From contig CAYYJS010000053.1 of assembly GCA_964472315.1 (NCBI GenBank), positions 1 to 21,444 on the forward strand: 21,444 bases of DNA, given 5' to 3'. This stretch comes from CAYYJS01 sp964472315. Lineage in GTDB: Bacteria > Verrucomicrobiota > Kiritimatiellia > UBA8416. The notes below the pieces were generated by a model. It ran no database searches, was not told the DNA's origin, and saw nothing but the letters and a program-made list of their open reading frames with translations. Numbering within the stretch: the stretch's first letter is position 1; the number at the start of each line of letters is the position of its first letter. The position numbers were made by a program, and so were the translations under genes. Positions 1-7,511 of the stretch are shown here, piece after piece.

Positions 1-1
1 C

Positions 2-1735
2 CGCGTGAGCGGCACGGGTTACACGGCCAACGGAAGAATCGAGGGCGGCGCCGGCATGGACCTTGCGCCCATTCTGATGCCTCTCGCCCTGTGCAACGAC
101 GCCCGTGTGCATGGAGGACAGGTAGTGGGTGACCCCATGGAAGGCGCGCTCAAGGTGCTGGCCGCCAAGGGGGACCTCGACTCGGATACGATGCTGAGAA
201 ATCTGCCGCGCATCGCCGAGATCCCCTTCGACACAGCCCACAAGTTCATGGCCACCTTTCATCTGCGGGGAGGCCAGGTGCGGATCTTCGTCAAGGGCGC
301 GCCCGATGTGCTCATGACCCGTGCCGATCGCTTTCTCAGCGCGCACGGCGAAGCGCCGCTCGATGCTGCGGGCCGCATCGAACTTGCCCACGCCAACGAG
401 GCCTTGGCATCCAAGGGTTTACGCGTGCTCGGAGTGGCTGTGACCGAGATCCCGGCCGCCGGTTTCGACCCGGCTGGGGATCTGATGTCTCAGGTAAACA
501 ACCTCGTCTACGTTGGCCATGTCGGCCTCATGGACCCGCCGCGTCCCGAGGCAACAGAGGCCATCCGCCTGTGCCGCCAGGCCGGCATCCAGGTGAAAAT
601 GATCACCGGTGACCAGAAGACCACCGCCACCGCCATCGCCCGCGAGCTGGGGCTCGACGGCGCGGCGATGAACTCGACCGAACTGGACGCGTTGAATGAC
701 GCGGAGCTGGCCCGCCACATCGACGCCATTTCCGTGTTTGCTCGCGCCACCCCCGAGCAGAAAGTCCGCCTTGTCAAAGTGCTGAAGGCTCACGGCCAAG
801 TGGTGGCAATGACCGGTGACGGGGTGAACGACGCCCCTGCATTGAAGAGCGCCGACATAGGCGTGGCCATGGGCGTCACCGGCACGGACGTGGCCAAGGA
901 GGCGGCTACCCTGGTGCTCACCGATGACAACTTTGCCTCCATCGTGCACGCAGTGCGTGAAGGACGCACCATTTACGGCAACATCGTCAAGTTCGTGTGT
1001 TTCCAAGTCTCCACCAACTTGGGCACCATCCTCTCCGTCTTCAGCGCGCCTTTTCTGGGCCTGCCGCTGCCCTTCAATCCAATCCAGATCCTATGGGTAA
1101 ACATTATCATGGACGGCCCGCCGGCGATGGCTCTCGGCGTAGATCGCGCGCACCCCGGCATCATGCACAAACCGCCACGCGCGATCGGCGCGCGAATGCT
1201 TACCCCGCGTCGACTGGGACGACTGGCCGTCTTTGGCGGCATCATGGCGGCGGGCACCCTCGGATTGCTCTGGTGGGCGGATGGCAACGGCAATGCCGCG
1301 CACGCGACCACGTTGCCCTTCACCGCTTTCGTCCTGTTCCAGGTGTTCAACGCCTTTAACGCCCGCGCCGGGCGCGAATCCGCCTTCAACCGTGACTTCT
1401 TCACCAACCGCTGGCTGTGGCTGTCGTTCATGGGCGTGGTGCTGCTCCAAGCGCTAGTCGTGCATTGGGCGCCTGCACAGGCGGTGTTCGGCACTACTGA
1501 CTTGAGCCTGGCCAATTGGGCACTTGCGGTGGTTGTTGCCTCCTCGGTGCTGGCGATCGAAGAGGCGCGGAAGCTACTCGGTCGACTGATCGCGCCCGGT
1601 CGTTCACGCATGAAACAATCCGAAGAAGCGTCAGATGAAGATCGGGCGAAGGCTGCGGGATGGACCAAGCGGCCGAAGGCCCACGACGACGCCCATCTGT
1701 TCATCCGCTTCCGTGGCCTGATGACGTGTGGTTGA
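2..1735 (+). CDS. P-type cation-transporting ATPase, C-terminal part (cut by window edge)
   Basis: This is the C-terminal 577 residues of a P-type ATPase that couples ATP hydrolysis to cation transport across the membrane. The frame is open to the left edge, so no start codon is assigned; the phosphorylated-Asp motif DKTGTLT, the actuator domain and helices M1-M4 lie outside. Counting from the GTG at position 5, I see GDPMEGAL (42-49), the nucleotide-domain PFDTAHKFM (74-82) and KGAPD (97-101), then DPPRPE (177-182), TGDQ (201-204), the hinge TGDGVND (270-276), and six C-terminal membrane helices from about residue 330 to 525. Helix M6 reads WVNIIMDGPPA (364-374). This is close to secretory-pathway (SPCA/PMR1) calcium/manganese pumps rather than SERCA, where the middle residue is Thr. 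The tail after residue 530 is charged and has no recognised domain. Substrate Ca2+ or Mn2+ is inference. Confidence 0.93.
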   Translation, partial: RVSGTGYTANGRIEGGAGMDLAPILMPLALCNDARVHGGQVVGDPMEGALKVLAAKGDLDSDTMLRNLPRIAEIPFDTAHKFMATFHLRGGQVRIFVKGAPDVLMTRADRFLSAHGEAPLDAAGRIELAHANEALASKGLRVLGVAVTEIPAAGFDPAGDLMSQVNNLVYVGHVGLMDPPRPEATEAIRLCRQAGIQVKMITGDQKTTATAIARELGLDGAAMNSTELDALNDAELARHIDAISVFARATPEQKVRLVKVLKAHGQVVAMTGDGVNDAPALKSADIGVAMGVTGTDVAKEAATLVLTDDNFASIVHAVREGRTIYGNIVKFVCFQVSTNLGTILSVFSAPFLGLPLPFNPIQILWVNIIMDGPPAMALGVDRAHPGIMHKPPRAIGARMLTPRRLGRLAVFGGIMAAGTLGLLWWADGNGNAAHATTLPFTAFVLFQVFNAFNARAGRESAFNRDFFTNRWLWLSFMGVVLLQALVVHWAPAQAVFGTTDLSLANWALAVVVASSVLAIEEARKLLGRLIAPGRSRMKQSEEASDEDRAKAAGWTKRPKAHDDAHLFIRFRGLMTCG

Positions 1736-1804
1736 CGTCAGCCCTTCTTCATCATGGCACAGGCAGGTACGACTATGCTAGTCTTCGGCCCAAAGGAATA
1801 TGGT

Positions 1805-2182
1805 ATGAGAACCAAGGGGCAACTCGAGGCTGACATCAGCGAGGCCATCGTCAAGTTCGAGCGCGAATACATGGGGCGCGGACCGGAAGAGGTGCGCACG
1901 TATCTGCTGGATGACATCATCATGGTGCGTCTGAACGGAGTCCTGACGCCCGCGGAGCGGCAACTGGCCAGAAGCGACACCGAGGGGCATGGACGCGCGC
2001 TCATCAAACGGATCCGCATGGAGTTGCTCGAGAAGGCTCGGCCCCTGTTGGACACCATAGTCCTCGATATCACCGGGCAGTCGATCAAGAGCCTCCATAC
2101 CGACATCAGCACGTTGACCGGCGAGCGAATCATCATCTTTTCGCTCGGCGGATCGGTTGGCCTGCCGCCTGCGAACGCGTGA
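1805..2182 (+). CDS. DUF2294 / MpsC-like protein
   Basis: This is a small soluble protein of 125 residues matching the DUF2294 family. In Staphylococcus a member (MpsC) belongs to a sodium-translocating, membrane-potential-generating system; elsewhere the function is unknown. Family hallmarks are an N-terminal KGQLEADISEAIVKFEREYMGRGPEEV-like segment (about residues 4-30), LNGVLTPAE (about 46-54), and a C-terminal HTDISTLTGERIIIF segment (about 97-111). The ATG at 1805 is chosen because AAAGGA lies 7 bases upstream (1792-1797). An in-frame ATG at 1754 would add 17 residues that do not look like the family. It follows the ATPase by 69 bases on the same strand, so co-transcription is possible. 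A link to ion transport is suggestive only; no MpsA/MpsB partner is seen here. Confidence 0.85.
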   Translation: MRTKGQLEADISEAIVKFEREYMGRGPEEVRTYLLDDIIMVRLNGVLTPAERQLARSDTEGHGRALIKRIRMELLEKARPLLDTIVLDITGQSIKSLHTDISTLTGERIIIFSLGGSVGLPPANA

Positions 2183-2409
2183 TTCTCGCGGGCGACCGTC
2201 GTCGTTCTTGGTCGGCTGCGCTACTTGACGACAAACAGAACGTCTTGGCGGCGGGCCGTGACGCACACGCTACCCTCACACGGCGGCGTCATGCCCCAAC
2301 CGTCCACAAGGCTCTGTTGGTGGCGACTTTCCCCCACGTTTGGCAGCCGGCCCCTCGCCCCCCCTCCGTGCTGACAGCCTTCCTTGTCTCTCGCCCTTCT
2401 TCACGCGCA

Positions 2410-3123
2410 TCACTTCAGTTGCGACGCCGCGAAGTCCCAGTTCGCCAGATGGTCCAGGAAAGCCTGAACGAAATCCTTGCGGCGGTTCTGGTAGTCGAGG
2501 TAATAGGCGTGCTCCCAAACGTCGCACGCGAGGAGCGCGGTCTGTCCATGCGCGATCGGCGTATCGGCGTTCGACGTCTTGACAATCTTCAGCGTCGCGC
2601 CTTCTTGCACCAGCCACGCCCAGCCGCTTCCGAACTGAGTGACGGCCGCCTCGCTGAAGGCCGTCTTGAAAGCGTCGAAACTGCCGAACGTGGCCTTGAT
2701 CATATCGGCCAATCGACCTGTCGGCTCGCCGCCACCATTGGGTTTCATGCTCATCCAGAAGAACGTGTGATTCCAGACCTGCGCGGCGTTATTGAAAACG
2801 CCGGCCTTGTCCGGCATGCCCGCTGTCTGACGGACGATTTCCTCCAACGGCATGCCGGCCACGCCCGCGCCAACGGCGAGTTTGTTCAGGTTGTCCACGT
2901 AGGTCTGATGGTGTTTGCCGTAGTGGAAGCTCATCGTCCGCGCCGTCAGGTACGGTTCCAGGGCATCCTGGGCGTAGGGTAGCGCCGGCAGTGTGAACCC
3001 GGACGCGCCTCCGGCCGCGGCAGGAGTCTTCCCGATCGCCTGCGCCCGCGCCGTGATCGCCATGCCGAGCAACGGCGCGAGAACCAGAATCGCCAACCAA
3101 CCCTCACTGAAGTATGCATTCAT
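2410..3123 (-). CDS. sodB: Exported Fe-type superoxide dismutase
   Basis: Fe/Mn superoxide dismutase of 237 residues, converting superoxide to oxygen and hydrogen peroxide. Residues 1-29 form a signal peptide ending in ARAQA, so the enzyme should act in the periplasm. The mature part starts near FTLPALPY (43-50). Metal ligands by alignment with E. coli SodB are His67 (in FHYGKHH), His119 (in QVWNHTFFW), Asp201 and His205 (in DVWEHAYY). Gln115 in the NNAAQVWNH segment is the outer-sphere Gln typical of the iron enzyme, so Fe is more likely than Mn; cambialistic use cannot be excluded. A perfect AAGGAGGT (3130-3137) sits 6 bases before the ATG. The gene lies 49 bases after the CBM48 gene on the same strand, which suggests one transcript. 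Confidence 0.95.
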   Translation of the reverse strand: MNAYFSEGWLAILVLAPLLGMAITARAQAIGKTPAAAGGASGFTLPALPYAQDALEPYLTARTMSFHYGKHHQTYVDNLNKLAVGAGVAGMPLEEIVRQTAGMPDKAGVFNNAAQVWNHTFFWMSMKPNGGGEPTGRLADMIKATFGSFDAFKTAFSEAAVTQFGSGWAWLVQEGATLKIVKTSNADTPIAHGQTALLACDVWEHAYYLDYQNRRKDFVQAFLDHLANWDFAASQLK

Positions 3124-3172
3124 CGTCTTACCTCCTTGTCCACTTGCAGTCGCCCCTTCCGAGAAATCTCCC

Positions 3173-3454
3173 CTATACCGAGACCACGCTGTTCATCGTT
3201 CCCTGATCGTTCGGCGTCCACTCGGCGGAGTTGGGATCCACGCGCCATTCGCCATTGACAACGAACTTGTACTCATGGCGCCCCGGCGGAAGAACGAGCG
3301 TGGTCTTGCAGTGACCACTGCCCGGGTTGTCTCTCATCCGAAACTGCGTCGGATTCCAGTTGTTGAACGACCCGGCTACGAACACGTCGCTCCCGGGTTC
3401 GGCCGACACCTGAAACGTGATCCGCTTGCCCTTGCTGCCTGTTGACTTCGTCAT
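3173..3454 (-). CDS. Free-standing CBM48 (AMPK-beta-like glycogen-binding) protein, copy 1
   Basis: A 93-residue protein made almost wholly of one CBM48 / AMPK-beta glycogen-binding domain with no attached enzyme. Visible hallmarks are VAGSFNNWNP (26-35), the second aromatic position at Trp70 in the EYKFVVNGEW segment, VDP (72-74) and MNSV (87-90). Trp33, Trp70 and Asn88 match positions that contact glycogen chains in AMPK-beta. The ATG at 3454 is chosen because AAGGAGGA lies just upstream (3458-3465), and because the second copy at 16911-17192 starts at the equivalent residue and is also 93 residues long. The frame is open upstream to 3763, so a longer protein with a helical N-terminal part is possible. 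It probably forms an operon with the downstream superoxide dismutase. The likely role is binding glycogen or tethering partner proteins; no catalytic residues are seen. Confidence 0.88.
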   Translation of the reverse strand: MTKSTGSKGKRITFQVSAEPGSDVFVAGSFNNWNPTQFRMRDNPGSGHCKTTLVLPPGRHEYKFVVNGEWRVDPNSAEWTPNDQGTMNSVVSV

Positions 3455-3872
3455 CGCTCCTCCTTTTGCATCCACTTGACACGTTGCCTCTATCAGCCTT
3501 CTTTCCTGTTCCGCAAACAACCCAAACAGATGCCTGGCGGGTTTCAATCGGGCCGTCCGCGCCATGTGTTGCGCGTACGCCCAGAGGTATCGCCCGCCGG
3601 TCGCCAACTTGCCGATCCGCGGCATCGTGGGCATATCCGGCCCTTCTCCGACTTGTTCCTGCCCTGCCATTGTTCGACCCAAAACTGCCATGTCACCCGC
3701 GCATTCGTTTCGCTGCTTTGATGGCAGACTACGCCCCATCGCCGTCTGACCGCTATGGGGCAAAACCCTACTTCAGCGCCCGAAAGGTCTTATCTCAACC
3801 CGCGGCAGCGACTTGTCGCCGCACGCTTCCCGTCCGTCCACCCGGCGGACGCGCAATTGTCAATGCGTGCCG
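3455..3872. other. Stretch of about 420 bases without a firm gene
   Basis: This lies between the CBM48 gene (leftward) and the UroD remnant (rightward). The minus-strand frame of the CBM48 gene stays open through 3455-3763. Its last 70 codons before 3454 are mostly G/C at the third position and encode a basic, possibly helical stretch, so part may be a real N-terminal extension. I found no convincing promoter. A TTGACA on the minus strand (3858-3863) has no -10 box at a suitable distance. Short GC-rich dyads occur near 3811-3822 and 3835-3850. Confidence 0.4.
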
Positions 3873-4355
3873 ATGCCCTCCCGCGCTTGCTTTCGACGAG
3901 AATCGTTCATAGCAGCGCTTAACCGAGAAACGCCCGTTGGGCGAACACCCCATTTCGAGCTCGAGTCGCCCAACGGCTGGAAGCAGGAGGATACGCGACT
4001 GTCACTCGATCACGTCCGCGAGTTATCGGGACTGGATTACTTGATCACGCTGCACGGAGACGCCACGTACTCGCTCCCGAGCGGGAATGACATGCTGGAC
4101 TTCGTCGTGCAATTGGCGGACAAGCCGGAGGAGATGAAGAGCAACGCGCGGCGCCGTGTCGATTCGGCATTGGAACGCGGCGCGCGCATCAAGCAATGGG
4201 GGACCGTAGACGGGTTTTGCCTGTGCTCAGACTACTGCTTCAATGACAACCCGTTCCTTTCGCCGGCGATGTTCGATGACTTTGTCGCCCCCTACCTTAA
4301 GCAACTGGTGACAGGCTATCGCGAACTCGGGTTCTACGTCATCAAACACACGGAT
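3873..4355 (+). pseudogene. Decayed UroD-superfamily (corrinoid methyltransferase-like) gene
   Basis: This is a broken uroporphyrinogen-decarboxylase-superfamily gene. Full-length relatives have about 350 residues. Here the N-terminal signature RESFIAALNRETP...PHFELE (about 3897-3965) is joined directly to a segment that normally lies some 60-80 residues further on. That segment contains LHGDATYSLPSG, DGFCLCSDYCFN, NPFLSPAMFDDFVAPYL and GYRELGFYVIKHTD. Similarity stops at HTD (4353-4355), where relatives continue with GN and then the C-terminal third of the barrel. No continuation is found in the other frames before the convergent lipoprotein gene at 4487. The frame stays open to 4637, but the rest does not resemble the family. 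So there is an internal deletion and loss of the C-terminus. The deletion size is estimated from memory of the family, not aligned. Confidence 0.78.
3934..3976. repeat. 11-base inverted repeat with nested palindrome at a deletion junction
   Basis: CCGTTGGGCGA (3934-3944) and its exact reverse complement TCGCCCAACGG (3966-3976) flank 21 bases that contain the 10-base palindrome TCGAGCTCGA (3955-3964). The structure sits exactly where the N-terminal and central pieces of the UroD remnant are joined. Confidence 0.8.
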
Positions 4356-4486
4356 CCGGCTACGACGAGGATATCGTGGTCTGAACCGCCCCGACGACGG
4401 GAACGGTTCGGCGCGCGCCTGTGCGGAACCGCCAGCAGCGGGCGCGTCACGCCCTTCGCCGCCAACCGGGAATCCCGGACAGCGCC

Positions 4487-5209
4487 TCAGAAGCGAATAT
4501 CGCAGTTCGGGAGCGCCGCGCGCAGACGGTCCTTCTCGACCTGGGGCAGCGGGTTGCCTTCGAGCAGGAGCCATTCGAGACCGGTCAGTTTGCCGATGTC
4601 GGACGGCAACGCGGCAAGCTGGTTGTTTCGCAGATAGAGCCGTTTCAGGTCGGCGAGTTCCATGATCGACGCCGGCAGGACAGCAAGCCGGTTCTCGTTC
4701 AGCCTCAGCCACTTCAGCGCCCGCAGCCGCCCGAAATCGTCGGGCAGCGCGGTCAGACGATTGCGGTCCAGATTCAGGTACTCGAGCCGCGTCAGCGCCG
4801 AGAAGCCGCTGGGCAGACTGGCCAGAGCGTTGTCGGACAGGTACAACGTCCGCAACGCGGATAGGCGTCCCACCGCATCCGGCAGCGCCGTGATGCCGGC
4901 CTCTCCGAGGTCGAGCCACGCCACATCCGCACATGCCCCGATCGCCTCGCCGACCGCGCCCAGCGCGTTCCCGCGCAGGCCGAGTTTCACGACGCCTCGC
5001 AGTTCGCCGAGTTCGGCGGGGACGGCCGTGAGTCCGGTATGGTTCAGCTTTAGATAGAAGGGCGTTTCGCGCCGCAGCCGCGCCGCATCGAGACTCTCGC
5101 ACACCGGAAGCCGTTCCGGCGCCGCCCGCGGAATGCAGCCGGACGCGGCCGCCCACATCAGGACAACCGGGAAACACCGCCAAACCGTCAAACACACCGA
5201 TTCTCGCAT
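4487..5209 (-). CDS. Leucine-rich-repeat lipoprotein
   Basis: A 240-residue predicted lipoprotein. The N-terminus has basic residues, a hydrophobic stretch and a lipobox-like ASGC with Cys25, so it is probably anchored to a membrane. From about residue 48 to 228 there are eight or nine leucine-rich repeats of the typical bacterial type (LPxxfgxLxxLxxLxLxxNxL, about 23 residues each), ending in a short capping segment with NPLPQ. This fold usually binds other proteins; no enzyme domain is present. The ATG at 5209 is chosen over the in-frame start at 5287 because it begins the signal peptide and has AAGGTG about 10 bases upstream; the extra 26 residues would also cover the predicted promoter. 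It is transcribed away from the barrel gene at 5305. The partner is unknown. Confidence 0.85.
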   Translation of the reverse strand: MRESVCLTVWRCFPVVLMWAAASGCIPRAAPERLPVCESLDAARLRRETPFYLKLNHTGLTAVPAELGELRGVVKLGLRGNALGAVGEAIGACADVAWLDLGEAGITALPDAVGRLSALRTLYLSDNALASLPSGFSALTRLEYLNLDRNRLTALPDDFGRLRALKWLRLNENRLAVLPASIMELADLKRLYLRNNQLAALPSDIGKLTGLEWLLLEGNPLPQVEKDRLRAALPNCDIRF

Positions 5210-5258
5210 CGTCACGACACACCTTAACGTTAGCGATTGAAGGGGCAATTCCCAGCGA

Positions 5259-5287
5259 AATATAGGCTTGAACCGCGTCGATGGCAA
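5259..5287 (-). promoter_or_regulatory. Predicted sigma70-type promoter of the LRR lipoprotein gene
   Basis: On the minus strand TTGCCA (5287-5282) and TATATT (5264-5259) are 17 bases apart. The expected start site near 5252 gives a leader of about 43 bases that includes the AAGGTG before the ATG at 5209. It overlaps the opposing promoter of the barrel gene. Confidence 0.5.
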
Positions 5288-5297
5288 CCCTTAGTAT
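5268..5297 (+). promoter_or_regulatory. Predicted promoter of the outer-membrane barrel gene (leaderless type)
   Basis: TTGAAC (5268-5273) and TAGTAT (5292-5297) are 18 bases apart, and the ATG at 5305 follows the -10 box by only 7 bases. Transcription would start at or next to the ATG. Confidence 0.5.
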
Positions 5298-5304
5298 GGA
5301 ACGC

Positions 5305-6027
5305 ATGAAAAGTCAGGCGCTCTCCACTCTTGTCGGCATCTTTGTCGCCAGCCTTGCATTACCGGCATCCGCGATGCCGATCGGAAGCGGCAATGATGGG
5401 TATGACTATCTGTTCAAGGGCAACAAGCTCGATTGGCTGTCGGCCGGCATCTACATCCTGGATACGGATCGTGGAATCCAGTTCGATGGCACGACCGTCT
5501 CGTCCAAGCTCAAAACGCGCCAGCGGCTCGTCTACATCGGGATCAATGCCGGACGTTGGTTCAGCGTCTACGGCCTTGGCGGCGAAGCCGAGGCGCGCAT
5601 CGGCGCAGCCCCCTACTCCGACCCCGAATCGGTTTACGGCGGCGGCGTGCGGATCAACCTGCTCGACCATGAAGTCACCGAACCCACGCTGATGGAGGAC
5701 CGCTGGCGCGTCAATCTGGGCGCGCAGTACACGATGAACGAGACCAGCATGGGCACCGTCACATGGGATTGGGAGGAACTCTCCGTCGCCCTGACGTTCG
5801 GTATCGTCAACGATACGCTGGGCAACAAGTACTACACCCCCGAATCCATCGTCCTCTATATCGGCCCGATTTACTCGGCGCTGGACAGCGACAGGTTCTC
5901 GGAGAAGGACGACATCGGCATGGTCGGCGGCATGGAGATCTTCTTCACCGATTCGATCTCGCTGGATGTGGAAGTGCAGCGGTTCGAGGACACCAGTCTC
6001 GGCGCCGGCCTCAACATCCACTTCTAA
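5305..6027 (+). CDS. Outer-membrane beta-barrel protein, unrecognised family
   Basis: A 240-residue exported protein that I cannot assign to a named family. Residues 1-23 form a signal peptide ending in LPASA. The rest consists of alternating polar and hydrophobic strands rich in aromatic residues and Gly (for example WLSAGIYILD, RLVYIGINAGRWFSVYGLGG, ELSVALTFGIV, SIVLYIGPIY) and ends in the strand AGLNIHF with a C-terminal Phe. That pattern is typical of an outer-membrane beta-barrel recognised by the BAM complex. In-frame ATGs at 5281, 5296 and 5305 are possible; 5305 gives the standard signal peptide (MKSQ...) and fits the promoter 7 bases upstream. The DNA glycosylase gene follows after 25 bases. 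The function could be a small porin or structural protein. Confidence 0.8.
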   Translation: MKSQALSTLVGIFVASLALPASAMPIGSGNDGYDYLFKGNKLDWLSAGIYILDTDRGIQFDGTTVSSKLKTRQRLVYIGINAGRWFSVYGLGGEAEARIGAAPYSDPESVYGGGVRINLLDHEVTEPTLMEDRWRVNLGAQYTMNETSMGTVTWDWEELSVALTFGIVNDTLGNKYYTPESIVLYIGPIYSALDSDRFSEKDDIGMVGGMEIFFTDSISLDVEVQRFEDTSLGAGLNIHF

Positions 6028-6052
6028 CCGCGACACGGGCGGCCGGGCGATC

Positions 6053-6658
6053 ATGGCCAGACTCACACGGGCGTTCTACCGGCGCACCGACGTGTGCGGG
6101 ATCGCCCGCGAGCTTCTGGGCAAGCAACTCGTCACCCGCATCGGACGCGCACCCCGTACCGCCGGCATCATCGTCGAGACCGAAGCCTACGCCGCTCCCG
6201 ACGACCGCGCCTCACATGCCCATGCCAACCGGCGCACGGCGCGAACCGAGACGATGTTCGCCGACGGCGGCACCGCCTACGTGTACCTGTGCTATGGGAT
6301 GCATGCCCTGTTCAATGTCGTCACCAATCGCGCGGGCATCCCGCACGCCATCCTCATCCGGGCGGTGGAGCCCACCGAGGGCATCCCCACAATGCTGCGG
6401 CGACGGGGCCGCGCGCGGATCGAGCCGGCCCTGACCGCCGGTCCCGGCGTGCTGGCCGCGGCGCTCGGGATCACCGTCAAACACACCGGCACGGACCTTT
6501 GCGGCGATCGGATCTGGATCGAGGACGTGGGCCTCGCCGTCACCGACGACGGCATTCTCGCCTCCCCGCGCGTCGGCGTCGACTACGCCGGCGACCATGC
6601 GCAGCGGCCATGGCGCTTTCGCATCCGCGGTAACCGCTGGACAAGCAAAGCGCCCTAA
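6053..6658 (+). CDS. mpg: DNA-3-methyladenine glycosylase (AAG/MPG family)
   Basis: A 201-residue base-excision-repair enzyme of the AAG/MPG family, which flips out alkylated or deaminated purines and cleaves the glycosidic bond. By comparison with human AAG, the catalytic Glu is Glu44 in IVETEAY (40-46), with Tyr46, His55, Tyr77 (in AYVYLCYG) and Arg103 (in LIRAVEP) lining the pocket. The family motifs TAGPGVLAAALGI (128-140) and RVGVDYAGDHAQRPWRF (173-189) are intact. Length is normal for bacteria. The ATG at 6053 is the first codon that gives the family N-terminus; it has no clear Shine-Dalgarno sequence and lies 25 bases after the barrel gene, so translation may depend on the upstream gene. 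The stop overlaps the next ATG (TAATG). Confidence 0.95.
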   Translation: MARLTRAFYRRTDVCGIARELLGKQLVTRIGRAPRTAGIIVETEAYAAPDDRASHAHANRRTARTETMFADGGTAYVYLCYGMHALFNVVTNRAGIPHAILIRAVEPTEGIPTMLRRRGRARIEPALTAGPGVLAAALGITVKHTGTDLCGDRIWIEDVGLAVTDDGILASPRVGVDYAGDHAQRPWRFRIRGNRWTSKAP

Positions 6659-7497
6659 TGCTATCCAGTGGCATGATGATGGACGCCCGACATCGTGCAT
6701 GCACAACGGCGGCGGCCCTGGCCGCCGCGCTGGCCGCCGCCGCGCTGACCGCGATGGCGGAAGAAGCCTTGCCGCCGGAGCCCCCCGCCGCGACGCAACC
6801 GACGCTCGCCGAGTCCCTGCTGAGCCGCTATGCCGCGCTGGACACGGTCGCCTGCGAAATCCACAAGGTCACCCGTTCCCAAGGCAAGACACTTCGGATG
6901 CTCAGCCGCATCCATTATCAGCGCCCCGACCGCATTCATGTGGAGAACGTCTCGCCCTCCAAACGCCGCATCGTCGCCGACGGCCAGTCGCTGTACTACC
7001 ACGAGGAAGGCGTCGCACGCGGCTTCTCGCGGCCGATCGCCGAACTGACGCCCGACTGGCTGGCCTCGCTGCGTAACGTGCCCGGCACCGCCACCGAACA
7101 TCTGGAGAAGCTCAGGGGTCTCGCCGAAAGCGCCCTGCCGCCCACGCCGGAAGGCGGGACGCGACGCGGCTACCAGGCCGACCGGGTTTTCGTGACGCTA
7201 ACCGTCGACACCGAGGGCCGCCTCACCGACATCGTGTTCCATAAGACCCCGGCGATGCGGGAAACGACGGCCGCGTACCGGTATGAGGAGCACCGCGAGG
7301 TCGCCCCCGGTTGCTGGATTCCACTTCTCCACAAGGCCACCGTCTACCTGCCCGACGGCGAGACCATCGAGGAAACGCGCCGCGTCGGCAAGCTGGCCGT
7401 CAACCAGCCCGTCACCCCGACCCTGTTCAAACCCGACCTCTTCTTCCAAGGCGTCGAGTTCGTCAACGACTTCGCCCGCACATACAGCGACAAGTGA
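6658..7497 (+). CDS. LolA-like exported lipoprotein-sorting protein
   Basis: A 279-residue periplasmic protein with a signal peptide. The long Ala-rich hydrophobic core at about 18-32 ends in TAMA, with cleavage before EEALPP. The mature part from about residue 49 resembles the LolA / outer-membrane lipoprotein-sorting fold: an N-terminal helix (LAESLLSRYAALDTV), then beta strands with YQRPDRIHVENV, RIVADGQSLYYHEEG and later VFVTLTVDTEGRLTDIVF. Such proteins carry lipid-anchored cargo in an unclosed beta-barrel. At 279 residues it is longer than E. coli LolA (about 200), and no LolB or LolCDE is nearby, so the substrate is uncertain. The ATG at 6658 overlaps the mpg stop; in-frame ATGs at 6673-6681 are alternatives. 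Downstream genes face the other way. Confidence 0.72.
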   Translation: MLSSGMMMDARHRACTTAAALAAALAAAALTAMAEEALPPEPPAATQPTLAESLLSRYAALDTVACEIHKVTRSQGKTLRMLSRIHYQRPDRIHVENVSPSKRRIVADGQSLYYHEEGVARGFSRPIAELTPDWLASLRNVPGTATEHLEKLRGLAESALPPTPEGGTRRGYQADRVFVTLTVDTEGRLTDIVFHKTPAMRETTAAYRYEEHREVAPGCWIPLLHKATVYLPDGETIEETRRVGKLAVNQPVTPTLFKPDLFFQGVEFVNDFARTYSDK

Positions 7498-7511
7498 GGC
7501 GGTTGGCCCGA

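Noticed and set aside
2183..2409. 227-base gap between the DUF2294 gene and the dismutase gene
   Set aside because: Checked for a terminator, small gene or promoter; I saw no stem with a T-run and no coding-like frame, so nothing is claimed.
3475..3500. TTGACA followed by TATCAG on the plus strand
   Set aside because: The spacing is about 9 bases, far too short for a promoter, and no gene on that strand follows closely.
4227..5306. A 359-codon minus-strand frame overlapping the LRR gene
   Set aside because: It is a shifted frame of the repeat gene; the correct frame shows regular leucine-rich repeats and a signal peptide.
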